Source: a bacterium (GTDB lineage Bacteria; Elusimicrobiota; Elusimicrobia; UBA1565). From it: a DNA stretch of 35,246 nt. Shown here piece by piece: positions 8,989 through 17,651 of the stretch. The notes beneath the pieces are model-generated. The model did not search any database and had not been told where the DNA came from. It worked only from the letters and a program-made list of their open reading frames with translations. The stretch lies in assembly GCA_004322435.1 (NCBI GenBank), contig SCTT01000319.1:1-35246 (forward strand). The letters run 5' to 3'. A program made the translations under genes and the position numbers. Positions within the stretch are counted from its first letter, which is position 1; each line of letters starts with the position of its first letter.

Positions 8989-9752
8989 GCGGCGGGACCG
9001 AGCGCGCCTTCGGCTTCGCCTGGGCCTTCTATCACGAGGTCATCCCGCTCCATAAGGAGCAGTTCGCGGGCTGGATCACCCCGTTGCCGCTCTCTTTCTT
9101 CAAGGCCAAGCGCTTCCTCGACGCCGGCTGCGGCATCGGCCGCAACAGCCTGTGGGCGCTCGAGGCCGGCGCGGCCTCGGGACTGGCCTTCGACTACGAC
9201 GAGCGCACGGTCGGCGTCGCGCGGCGCAACCTGGCCGCGCACCCCGCGTGCGAGGTGAGGCACCTCTCCGTCTACGACCTCGTCGCCGACGCCGAGTTCG
9301 ACGCCGTCTTCTGCATCGGCGTCCTCCAGCACCTCGAGCGCCCCGCGGACGCGGTGCGGAACCTGGCGCGCGCGCTCAAGCCCGGGGGAACGCTCATCCT
9401 CTGGGCCTACGCCCGGGAGGGCAACGAAGGCTACCTGCGCTGGGCCGACCCGCTGCGGCGCCTGGTGACCTCGCGCATCCACCCCGTGCTGACGCTGGCG
9501 CTCGCCCGCGCTCTGACGACGCTCCTGCGCCTGCGTTTGCTTCTGCCCCACGGCGACCCTTATCTGGCGCTCCTCGCCAAGCGCTCGTTCCGCCACACCG
9601 AGGCGATGGTCTTCGACCAGCTGCTCCCCCACATCGCCCACTACTGGACGAAAGACGAGATGCTCGCCCTGGCCGAAGGCCTCCCCCTGCGCGTCACGCG
9701 CCTCACCCACACCCATGGAATGTCCTGGACCCTCCTGGCCGAGAAGCTCTAA
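8985..9752 (+). CDS. Class I SAM-dependent methyltransferase
   Basis: FLDAGCGIGRNSLWALEAGAASGLAFDYDERTV...FDAVFCIGVLQHLERPADAVRNLARALKPGGTLILWAYAREG; ATGA overlap start. Confidence 0.85.
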   Translation: MSGGTERAFGFAWAFYHEVIPLHKEQFAGWITPLPLSFFKAKRFLDAGCGIGRNSLWALEAGAASGLAFDYDERTVGVARRNLAAHPACEVRHLSVYDLVADAEFDAVFCIGVLQHLERPADAVRNLARALKPGGTLILWAYAREGNEGYLRWADPLRRLVTSRIHPVLTLALARALTTLLRLRLLLPHGDPYLALLAKRSFRHTEAMVFDQLLPHIAHYWTKDEMLALAEGLPLRVTRLTHTHGMSWTLLAEKL

Positions 9753-11526
9753 GGCCGTCCTCCTCGCCGCGGCCCTCTATGCGGGGACCTTGGCCGTCCT
9801 CCATGCCCCACTCCTGCGCGACCCGGGCCGGCCCGTGCTCGGCGGCGGGCAGGTCGCGGGCGTCCTGGTGTGGGAGGCCTGGTGGTTCGGCGGCGCGTGG
9901 CGCGCGGCCGGCCCCTCGCCTTGGACGTCGACGGCGCTCATGCACCCCGAGGCCGTCCCTGTGGGCCCGCACTCGCCGCTGAGCGCCCTCCTCTACTGGC
10001 CATTGGCAAAGGCCGTGGGCCTCTACGCGGGGGTGAACGCGCTGGCGCTCGCCGCCTACCTGGGGGCCGGGGTCGGGATGTTCCTATTGGCGTTCGAGCT
10101 GAGCGCGCACGGGCCCGCCGCGCTGGCCGCGGGCTTCGTGTTCATGTTCAGCCAGGAGTCCTTGACCCAGCATCGCCTGGGGCAATTCGGCCAAGCGTTC
10201 ACCGGGTTCCTCCCCGTGCTGTTTCTCGGACTGCGCCGCCTGGCCGACGGGCGTCCCGCGCGCCTCCCCCTCCTCCTCGGGGCCCTGGGCTCCGCGCTGG
10301 CGACGCCCTACACGGCCTTCGCCGCGCTCGGGGTCGGCGGGCCGCTCTACGCCGCCGCGCTGTGGGCGCGCGGCGAACTGGGCGACCCCCGCCGATTCGC
10401 GCGCGAGGCGGCCCTGGCCTGGGGGTTGGCGGCGGCGGCCTGCGCCGCGGCCTATTGGCCGGTGGTCGCGCCTTTGCCGGACCTCATCGGCGGCAGCGAG
10501 TCCTACTCGCTGAGCCTGCTGTCCTTCGTGGACCTCCCGGCCTGGCACCCGTCGCAGGCCGTGCAGTCGCTGCGGCGCCTCACCTCTGGCTTCCCCGACG
10601 AGGCCGCGCTCACGGCGGGCCGGGTGCTGAGCCGGCCGGGCCTGGCCCGCCGCGCCGCGGCCGAGCACCTGATGGGCTACTTCCCGCTGACGCTCTTGGC
10701 CCTGCTCGCCTGGGGCTGGCGCGCGAAGGCCGCGCGGGGGCAGGGCGCTTGGGGCCTCCTCGGCGCCGGGGCGCTCGTGCTGGCGCTGGGCCCGCACCTG
10801 CAGCCCGCCTTCGCGCCGACGGCCGTGCCTCTGCCCTACGCCCTCCTCCAGGCCCTCCCGCTCGTGGGGAGCCTGCGCGCCCCGGCGCGCCTGGCGACGC
10901 TGGCCTGGCTCGCCGCGGCGGTCTTCGCCGCGTTCGCGGTGCGAGCGCTCTGGGACGCGAACCGGCCCCGGGCCCGCGCGGCGCTCTTCTCGGCCCTGGC
11001 CGTCGGCTTCGCCTGGGAGCTGGCCCTGCCCCAAGCGGGCCGCTGGTGGACGGCGCTTCCGGACGGCGAGGCCTATGCGCTCCTGCGCGCCGACCCGCGC
11101 CCCGGCGCGGTGCTGGAGCTGCCCGCCGCGGTCGGGCCGGCGGGCGACGTCTCGGTGGACGTCCAGCCCTACATGCTCGCCCAGCCGCTCCACGGACGGC
11201 CGCTCGTGCTGGGGCGTCCGCCGCGGCACACCTGGGCCTCCCTTCGCACCGTGCTCAACACCGACGTCCTCTACGAGACGACGCACCCCGCCGTCCTGCA
11301 CGCGCTCTACGAGGACCCGCGCCTCGCCGCTCGGCGCGCGGCGCTGACGCAGGGCGGCCGCGGGGCCCTGCGGCGCGCGGGCGCGGCGTTCGTCGTGGTC
11401 CACGGGACGGACCCGCTCTTCTCGGAGGAGGTCCTGGCCGACTACCGCCGCTTCGTGGGCGACGTCCTCGGACCGCCGCTTTTGGTCGACCGCTTCGGCA
11501 TCGCCGTCTACGCGGTGGGTCCGTGA
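9715..11526 (+). CDS. Polytopic membrane protein, possible GT-C type glycosyltransferase
   Basis: 603 aa with many hydrophobic segments and a soluble C-terminal domain; overlaps the upstream CDS by 38 bp, so the start is less certain. Confidence 0.65.
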   Translation: MECPGPSWPRSSKAVLLAAALYAGTLAVLHAPLLRDPGRPVLGGGQVAGVLVWEAWWFGGAWRAAGPSPWTSTALMHPEAVPVGPHSPLSALLYWPLAKAVGLYAGVNALALAAYLGAGVGMFLLAFELSAHGPAALAAGFVFMFSQESLTQHRLGQFGQAFTGFLPVLFLGLRRLADGRPARLPLLLGALGSALATPYTAFAALGVGGPLYAAALWARGELGDPRRFAREAALAWGLAAAACAAAYWPVVAPLPDLIGGSESYSLSLLSFVDLPAWHPSQAVQSLRRLTSGFPDEAALTAGRVLSRPGLARRAAAEHLMGYFPLTLLALLAWGWRAKAARGQGAWGLLGAGALVLALGPHLQPAFAPTAVPLPYALLQALPLVGSLRAPARLATLAWLAAAVFAAFAVRALWDANRPRARAALFSALAVGFAWELALPQAGRWWTALPDGEAYALLRADPRPGAVLELPAAVGPAGDVSVDVQPYMLAQPLHGRPLVLGRPPRHTWASLRTVLNTDVLYETTHPAVLHALYEDPRLAARRAALTQGGRGALRRAGAAFVVVHGTDPLFSEEVLADYRRFVGDVLGPPLLVDRFGIAVYAVGP

Positions 11527-12719
11527 GGACCTTCTCGAAGGCCGCCGCGGCGCGCCTTTTCCTCGCGCGCCAGGGGCTGGACCGCCCGCGTTTTCAGCCC
11601 CTGACGCGGGAGTCGCTTGAGCGCTGCGCCGCGGCGACGGGCGGGCTGCAGCTCGATTCCATCAACGTGGTCGAGCGCGCGCACCGCCTGACGCTGTGGA
11701 GCCGCTTCGGCGCCTACGACGCGCAGGCCCTCGACGCCTGGGTCTACCGGGACCGCGCGCTCTTCGAATATTGGTCGCACGCCGCCTGCCTCGTCGCGCG
11801 GGAGCACCTGCCGGCGTGGCGGCGCGTGATGGCCGACTACAAGACCCGCCACACCGGCTGGTCGGGCTGGCTCCGGCGCAACGCCAAGGCCGTGGCCGCC
11901 GTGGAGGCCGAGGCCGCGGCGCGCGGCCCGCTTAAGGGCGGCGGCTTCACGCGGCCCAAGAGGCGCGGCGGGGGTTGGTGGAACTGGGACGCGACCCAGC
12001 ACGCGCTGCATTATCTTTGGATGGCCGGGCGCCTCGGCGTCGCCGCCCGCGTCAACTTCGAAAAGGTCTACGACCTGGCTTCACGCGTGCTGCCGGAGGT
12101 CGAGCCGCTGCCCGCCGCGGAGTTCCCCGGCTGGCACCTGCGCACGTCGCTGAAGGCGATGGGCGCGGCGACGGAGAAGGACCTGCGGATGTACATGACT
12201 TTCCCGCGGCAGAAGGCCGGAGAGCGCGGGCAGGCGCTCAAGGCCCTCCTCAAAGACGGGGAAGCCGTCGAGCTGCGGGTCGAGGGCGCGGAGGAGCCCT
12301 GGTACGCGCTCGCCGCGGACGTCCCAGCGCTTGAGAACCCGCCCGAACCGTCGGGGACGACGCTGCTTTCTCCTTTCGATTCCTTGATGTGGCACCGGGA
12401 GCGCGTCGTCCGTCTCTTCGATTTCGACTACAAGATCGAGGTGTACACGCCGGCGCCCAAGCGCCGCTACGGGTACTACGTGCTGCCCATCCTGCACGAC
12501 GGGCGCCTCGTGGGGCGGCTGGACCCCAAAAACCACCGGGACCGGAAGGTCTTGGAAGTGCGCCGGGTGCACCTGGAGGCGGGGGAGGAGAGGAACGCCG
12601 ACTCCATCCTGCAGGGGACCGCGGAAACCCTCAAATCCCTGGCCTCCCACCTCAAAGCCGAGCGGGTCGGCGTCACCGCGCGGGCCGCGCCGGGGCGGGC
12701 GCTCCGGGCGCTCCTCTAG
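11523..12719 (+). CDS. Winged-helix DNA-binding (HTH_42) protein, YcaQ/AlkX-like crosslink glycosylase family
   Basis: (GTG)RTFSKAAAARLFLARQGLDRP...GGLQLDSINVVERAHRLTLWSRFGAYD...ALFEYWSHAACLV...LLSPFDSLMWHRERVVRLFDFDYKIEVYTPAPKRRYGYYVLPILHDGRLVGRLDPKNHR. Confidence 0.85.
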   Translation: MRTFSKAAAARLFLARQGLDRPRFQPLTRESLERCAAATGGLQLDSINVVERAHRLTLWSRFGAYDAQALDAWVYRDRALFEYWSHAACLVAREHLPAWRRVMADYKTRHTGWSGWLRRNAKAVAAVEAEAAARGPLKGGGFTRPKRRGGGWWNWDATQHALHYLWMAGRLGVAARVNFEKVYDLASRVLPEVEPLPAAEFPGWHLRTSLKAMGAATEKDLRMYMTFPRQKAGERGQALKALLKDGEAVELRVEGAEEPWYALAADVPALENPPEPSGTTLLSPFDSLMWHRERVVRLFDFDYKIEVYTPAPKRRYGYYVLPILHDGRLVGRLDPKNHRDRKVLEVRRVHLEAGEERNADSILQGTAETLKSLASHLKAERVGVTARAAPGRALRALL

Positions 12720-13513
12720 CGGGTCCGGGTCGCCAGCATGTTGTGGGCGTCGAGCTTGCTCGTCGTGAAGCCGAACCCGGTCAGGAAGGCCGCGATCTCC
12801 CCTTCGGAGAGCCGCATCTTCTCGAGGATGGAGGGCAGGCACTCGAGGACGACGCAGCTCAGGCGCGGGTCCGCGAGCATCCGCCGCATCCCGCGCAGCG
12901 CCGCGAACTCCGCCCCCTCGATGTCCATCTTGACGAAGTCCGGGCACACCTCGGGGGGGAAGAGGCCGTCGAGGGAGACGCTGACGACCCGGCGCCCGGC
13001 CGCGCTGCCCGGAGGGGGCACCGCGATGGAATGCGCCGAGGGAGCGGCGTCGTTGCGGTAGAGGTCGGCGAAACCCAGGGACTCGGACACCGCGTAAGGG
13101 CAGACCTCGACGTTGCGGCAGCCGTTCTCGCGGATGTTCCGCTGCAGGAGCCAGAGGTTGTCGTGGTCGGGTTCGAACGCGTAGACCCGGCCCGCGGGGC
13201 CCACGAGCCGGGAGGCCAGCACGCTGTAGAACCCGATGTTGGCCCCCAGGTCGAAGACCGTCATGCCGGGCCGCAGGCGCTCCTTGAACGCGCGCGACTC
13301 GGCCGACTCGTACTCCTCCCCCATGCGCAGGCAGTCCGAGATCGCCTCGTCGTGGCCCTGCAGGTAGAACCGCATCGAGTCGACCTCGACGAAGTCCGGC
13401 TGCAGCCAGCCTTCCCAGACCAGGCGATGGAGGCGGTTGAAGACGCCTAAACCGAAGCCGAACCCGCGGGCCCGGCGGAAGAACGCCCGATACGCATCGC
13501 TCAACAAGCTCAC
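12716..13513 (-). CDS. FkbM family methyltransferase
   Basis: GMTVFDLGANIGFYSVLASRLVGPAGRVYAFEPDHDNLWLLQRNIRENGCRNVEVCPYAVSES...CPDFVKMDIEGAEFAALRGMRRML. GTG start overlaps the asnB stop; the N-terminal part of the 633-aa track ORF is asnB out of frame. Confidence 0.88.
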   Translation of the reverse strand: MSLLSDAYRAFFRRARGFGFGLGVFNRLHRLVWEGWLQPDFVEVDSMRFYLQGHDEAISDCLRMGEEYESAESRAFKERLRPGMTVFDLGANIGFYSVLASRLVGPAGRVYAFEPDHDNLWLLQRNIRENGCRNVEVCPYAVSESLGFADLYRNDAAPSAHSIAVPPPGSAAGRRVVSVSLDGLFPPEVCPDFVKMDIEGAEFAALRGMRRMLADPRLSCVVLECLPSILEKMRLSEGEIAAFLTGFGFTTSKLDAHNMLATRTR

Positions 13514-15435
13514 GCGCCGAACCCCCTGAAATCCGGCCGGCACTTCTGGTGCCAGAGCTCGAGCATGAGGAGCGCCCACAGCCGGTAGCCGTGGTCGCGC
13601 CGGCGGGACTGGTGGTCGTCCCACATCTTGCGCAGGTAGGCTTCCTCGAAGTAGCCGCGGTTCAAGGCCTCGGGCGAGAGGACGGTCTCCTCGAAGTAGC
13701 GCTTGAGCTTGCCGCGGAACCACGGCGCCATCGGGATGCCGAAGCCCATCTTCGGGCGCTTCGTGATGGACTGCGGGAGCTTGTCGGCGAAGGCCCTTTT
13801 CAGGATCCACTTGTGCCCGCGCAGGCCCTTGAGCTTCCACTCGCCCGGCAGCCGGAAGGCCGTCTCCATCACCTCGTGGTCGAGGAAGGGCGAGCGGGCC
13901 TCCAGGGAGTTCGCCATCGAGGCGATGTCCATCTTCACCATCAAATCTTCGGGCAGGTACGTGACGACGTCCGTGTAGAGCATCCGGTTGACGAAATCCT
14001 CGCCCTTCGAGCGCTCGTAGGCGTCGCCCAGGTAGCTGGCCGCGCGGGAGCGCGCGCCGGCCTCCTCCTCCCCGAGGGCCCGGCGCATCGCGGGGCCGTA
14101 GAGCCCCTGCTTGTCCTCGTCGGAGAAGTAGCAGATGACCTTGAGGTGGCGCTGGGCGAAGTCGCCGAAGACGGCCGCGCGCAGGAAGCGCTTGGCGCGC
14201 CACAAGGTCGAGAAGGGCGCGTCCTTCTCGGGCAAGTACTCGGCGCCCGCGACGATGAGCCTCTTCAGCGGGCCCGGGACCACGTCGTAGAGGCGCGCCG
14301 CCTTCATCGCGAAGTAGCGCACATAGCCGGCGAAGGCCTCGTCGCCGCCGTCGCCGTTTAAGGCCACGGTCACGTGCTTGCGCGTCTCGCGCGAGACGTA
14401 GTACGAGGGCAGGGCCGAGGCGTCGGCGTAGGGCTCGCCGTAGTGCCAGGCCAGCTTCGGCAGGACGTCGGCCATGTCGGCCGTGACGACGAACTCGTTG
14501 TGGTCGGTGCCGTACTGACGGGCGACCTGGCGGGCGTAGGGCAGCTCCGAGAAGGCGTCGTGGTCGAAGCCGATGGAGAAGGTCTTGACCGGCCGCTCGG
14601 AGAGCCCGGCCATGCACGCGACGACGATGGAGGAGTCGATCCCGCCCGAGAGGAAGGCTCCCAGCGGCACGTCGCTGATCATCCGCAGCTTGACCGCCTC
14701 GATGACCTTCGCGCGGACCATCTCTTCGGCCTCGCGGACGTCGGCGGTGAGCCGCGGCGCGCCCAGCGGCAGGTCCCAGTAGCGCTCGATGGTGACCCGG
14801 CCGTCCTGGTAGGTCAGCGTGTGCGCGGGCGGCAGCTTCTTGACGCCCTTATAGATGGTGCCCGGCGCGGGGATGTACTGCAGCGACAGATAGAGGTCGA
14901 TGGCCCGGGCTTCGAGCGCCGTGTCGACCCCGTCCCAGACCAGCAGGGACCTGAGCTCGGAGGCGAAGGCCAGGCCGCCGGGGAGGAGCGCGTAGAGCAG
15001 CGGCTTCTTGCCGATGCGGTCGCGCGCGAGGAAGAGGCGCTTGTCGCGCTTGTTCCAGACGGCGAAGGCGAACATGCCGCGCAGGCGGCCGACGGCCGCC
15101 GCGCCTTCCTTCTCGTAGAGGGCGAGGACCACCTCAGTGTCGGAGCGCGTCTTGAACGGATAGCCGGCCGCCTCGAGCGGCGCGCGCAGCTCCTGGAAGT
15201 TATAGACCTCGCCGTTGAAGACGATGACGAGGTTCCCGTCGCGGCTCTCCATCGGCTGATGGCCGCCGGACACGTCTATGATGGAGAGGCGCCGCATCGC
15301 CAGGGCCGCGTGGTCGTCGGTGTAGAAGCCCTCGTCATCGGGCCCGCGGTGGGTGATTAGGTCGTTGGCTTTTTTAAGGCGCGCGCGGTCGGCCTTGCCG
15401 GGCGAGGCGAAGACCGCGCCGACGATGCCGCACAT
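13510..15435 (-). CDS. asnB: Asparagine synthase (glutamine-hydrolysing)
   Basis: MCGIVGAVFASPGK (Cys2 nucleophile), HRGPDDEGFY, VFNGEVYNFQELR, RSDTEVVLALYE, LGAFLSGGIDSSIVVACMAG, ALNGDGGDEAFAGYVRY. Confidence 0.93.
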   Translation of the reverse strand: MCGIVGAVFASPGKADRARLKKANDLITHRGPDDEGFYTDDHAALAMRRLSIIDVSGGHQPMESRDGNLVIVFNGEVYNFQELRAPLEAAGYPFKTRSDTEVVLALYEKEGAAAVGRLRGMFAFAVWNKRDKRLFLARDRIGKKPLLYALLPGGLAFASELRSLLVWDGVDTALEARAIDLYLSLQYIPAPGTIYKGVKKLPPAHTLTYQDGRVTIERYWDLPLGAPRLTADVREAEEMVRAKVIEAVKLRMISDVPLGAFLSGGIDSSIVVACMAGLSERPVKTFSIGFDHDAFSELPYARQVARQYGTDHNEFVVTADMADVLPKLAWHYGEPYADASALPSYYVSRETRKHVTVALNGDGGDEAFAGYVRYFAMKAARLYDVVPGPLKRLIVAGAEYLPEKDAPFSTLWRAKRFLRAAVFGDFAQRHLKVICYFSDEDKQGLYGPAMRRALGEEEAGARSRAASYLGDAYERSKGEDFVNRMLYTDVVTYLPEDLMVKMDIASMANSLEARSPFLDHEVMETAFRLPGEWKLKGLRGHKWILKRAFADKLPQSITKRPKMGFGIPMAPWFRGKLKRYFEETVLSPEALNRGYFEEAYLRKMWDDHQSRRRDHGYRLWALLMLELWHQKCRPDFRGFGA

Positions 15436-16665
15436 CTAGGCGGCCCTCCGCGGCGCGAGGCGGGCCCAGGCGCCTTGGGCGCCCAGCGCGGCGAGCACCG
15501 CCAGGGCGGGCACGGCGGGGACCACGTAGCGGGAGAGGCCCTGGGTCAGCAGGTGGATGTTCATATAGAGGATGAGGGCCGTCACGGGGCGCGCCGCGGG
15601 GGTCTTCCACGACAGGACCATGCCGGCCAGGGCCGCCAGCAGGAAGGCCGCCTCGGCGCCCTTCGCGAGGACCTTGCCCACGGCGGCGCCCCAGGCCCCC
15701 TCGCGACGGTAATCGGCGAAGGCCCGGTCCAGCCCTAAGCCCTGCTCGGCCCAGCCGCCGTCGAACCAGATGGTCTTAAGACGCCCCACGCAGAACCCGA
15801 CGTAGCGCAGCGGCGCGCGCCGGATGTTGGCGAGCGCGACCTCCTTCGAGGCCGGGCCGATTTGCGGGTCGTGGGCGAAATAATAGCCGCGGATGGGCTC
15901 CGGCAGCGCCTCGTCGGGCGTGATGCCCTGGACGCCCTCGGTCGACTGGTAGAACGCGTGCAGTCCCATGCCGTCTTCAAAAGGTATGACACGCCCGAAC
16001 AGCAGGAAGTTCCGCACGAGCCACGGCGCGACGAAGAGGTAGGCCGCCGCTGTCATCATGAGGCCCCAGCGCCAGGCGCCCGGCCGGCCGGTCCAGGAGG
16101 GGAGGAAGGGGGTCAAGAGCGGCGGCAGGAGCAGCAGGCTGGAGCGGCAGGTCAGCGACAGGCCGGTCACGGCGCCGGCGGCCAGCCAGGGGCGCGCCGA
16201 GTCCCCGCCCTCCTGGACGGCGCGCACGAGGAGGAGCATCAGCGCCGCGAAGAGGAAGGAGAGCACGCTCTCATAGCCCGTCGTGAAGTCGAGGTGCGCG
16301 GAGAAGGGGTTGAGGACGGCCATCAAGGCGGCCGCGGCGGCCCAGCGCTCCGGCGTCAGGCGGCGGGCGGCGAGGTAGGTCAGGACCGCGGCCCCCATAG
16401 ACAGGAGGATGTTCATGACGATGACCGGCGTGGGCCCCGCCGACCCGGTCAGGCGGATGAGGAGCGCGAGCGTCAGAGGCCAGAAGGGGAGGCGGAAGGC
16501 CGTGGGGGTGAGCCCGTCGTAGGCGTAGACGCCGTGCTCGGCCAGGGACCGGGCGATGAGGTGGAAGTCCCCCTCCACGGGCGTCAGCAGCCCGGGGTTG
16601 ATCCAGACCTTGAAGGCGCGGAAGGCCAGCCCGGCGGCCAGGACGGCCCAGACGGCGCGCGGCAT
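15436..16665 (-). CDS. Polytopic membrane protein, GT-C/ArnT-like glycosyltransferase
   Basis: MPRAVWAVLAAGLAFRAFKVWINPGLLTPVEGDFHLIARSLAEHGVYAYDGLTPTAFRLPFWPLTLALLIRLTG...; multiple TM segments; ATGA start. Confidence 0.72.
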   Translation of the reverse strand: MPRAVWAVLAAGLAFRAFKVWINPGLLTPVEGDFHLIARSLAEHGVYAYDGLTPTAFRLPFWPLTLALLIRLTGSAGPTPVIVMNILLSMGAAVLTYLAARRLTPERWAAAAALMAVLNPFSAHLDFTTGYESVLSFLFAALMLLLVRAVQEGGDSARPWLAAGAVTGLSLTCRSSLLLLPPLLTPFLPSWTGRPGAWRWGLMMTAAAYLFVAPWLVRNFLLFGRVIPFEDGMGLHAFYQSTEGVQGITPDEALPEPIRGYYFAHDPQIGPASKEVALANIRRAPLRYVGFCVGRLKTIWFDGGWAEQGLGLDRAFADYRREGAWGAAVGKVLAKGAEAAFLLAALAGMVLSWKTPAARPVTALILYMNIHLLTQGLSRYVVPAVPALAVLAALGAQGAWARLAPRRAA

Positions 16666-17651
16666 CAAGACGTCCGCGCGGCGGCCTTCGGGAAGTGCTT
16701 GCGGCGCACCTCCTCGCGCACCCAGGCGTAGGTGCGCTTGAGGCCCTCTTCCAAGCTGATCCGCGGCTCCCAGCCGAGGACCGCGCGCAGCTTCGAGTTG
16801 TCCGAGTTGCGTCCGCGCACGCCCTGCGGGCCCGGCACGTGCTTTTTGACGATCTGGACGCCCGCCGCCGCGGCCACGAGGTCCGCCAGCTGGTCGATGG
16901 AGACCATCCGGTCCTGACCCAGGTTCAAAGGCTCCGCGTGGTCCGAGCGCATCAGGCGGGAGATGCCCTCGACGCAGTCGTCGATGTAGCAGAACGAGCG
17001 CGTCTGCTTGCCGTCGCCCCAGATCTCGACTTCGGGGTTGCCCGAGAGCTCGGCGAAGGCCACCTTGCGGCACATCGCGGCGGGGGCCTTCTCGCGCCCG
17101 CCGTCCCAGGTGCCCTGCGGCCCGAAGATGTTGTGGAAGCGCACGATGCGCGCGGTGATGCGCTTTTCCTCGTTGGCGTGCAGGCACAGGCGCTCGGTGA
17201 GGAGCTTCTCCCAGCCGTAGGCGTCCTGCGGCTGGGCGGGGTAGGCGTCGTCCTCCTTCAAGGGCACGACGTCGGCCGAGGTCTGCTTGTACTCGGGGTA
17301 CACGCAGGCCGAGGAGGTGTAGAAGTAGCGCTTGACGCCCGCGCGCAGGGCCCCTTCGAGGGTGTTGATGTTGATGAGGGCGTTCGAGGAGAGGATCGTG
17401 TAGTGGTTCGCCGAGATGTAGCCCATCCCGCCCATGTCGGCGGCCAGCGCATAGACCTCGTCGACCCCTTGGGCCGCGGCGTCGGCGGCGGCGCGCTCGC
17501 GCAGGTCGCAGACGCTGAACTCGTCGGCGTCCGTGGGGGCGTATTCGGGCTTCTTCAGGTCGGCCCCGCGCACCCAATGGCCCTGGGCTTTCAGGTAGGT
17601 GACGAGGTGGTGGCCGATGAAGCCGCCGGCGCCGGTGACGAGGATTCTCAT
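16665..17651 (-). CDS. GDP-mannose 3,5-epimerase-like SDR
   Basis: MRILVTGAGGFIGHHLVTYLKAQGHWV, YALAADMGGMGYISANHY, SSACVYPEYKQ, PQDAYGWEK, RFHNIFGPQGTWDGGREKAPAAMCRK, IWGDGKQTRSFCYIDDCVEG, VPGPQGVRGRNSDN: motifs typical of plant-type GME. Confidence 0.85.
   Translation of the reverse strand: MRILVTGAGGFIGHHLVTYLKAQGHWVRGADLKKPEYAPTDADEFSVCDLRERAAADAAAQGVDEVYALAADMGGMGYISANHYTILSSNALININTLEGALRAGVKRYFYTSSACVYPEYKQTSADVVPLKEDDAYPAQPQDAYGWEKLLTERLCLHANEEKRITARIVRFHNIFGPQGTWDGGREKAPAAMCRKVAFAELSGNPEVEIWGDGKQTRSFCYIDDCVEGISRLMRSDHAEPLNLGQDRMVSIDQLADLVAAAAGVQIVKKHVPGPQGVRGRNSDNSKLRAVLGWEPRISLEEGLKRTYAWVREEVRRKHFPKAAARTS

Noticed and set aside
9870-11522. N-terminal half of the 949-aa ORF 9870-12719 as a fusion to the YcaQ-like protein
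   Set aside because: This stretch is a shadow frame of the membrane protein 9715-11526; the true gene starts at GTG 11523 (GTGA overlap).
12690-12715. Tandem GGGCGCTCC repeat at the end of the YcaQ-like gene as a terminator or site-specific element
   Set aside because: Only two 9-bp copies, explained by coding RALRALL in GC-rich DNA; no U-tract or inverted repeat of terminator quality.
14374-15360. 328-aa plus-strand ORF opposite asnB
   Set aside because: Fully antisense to a confident asparagine synthase; no domain features.
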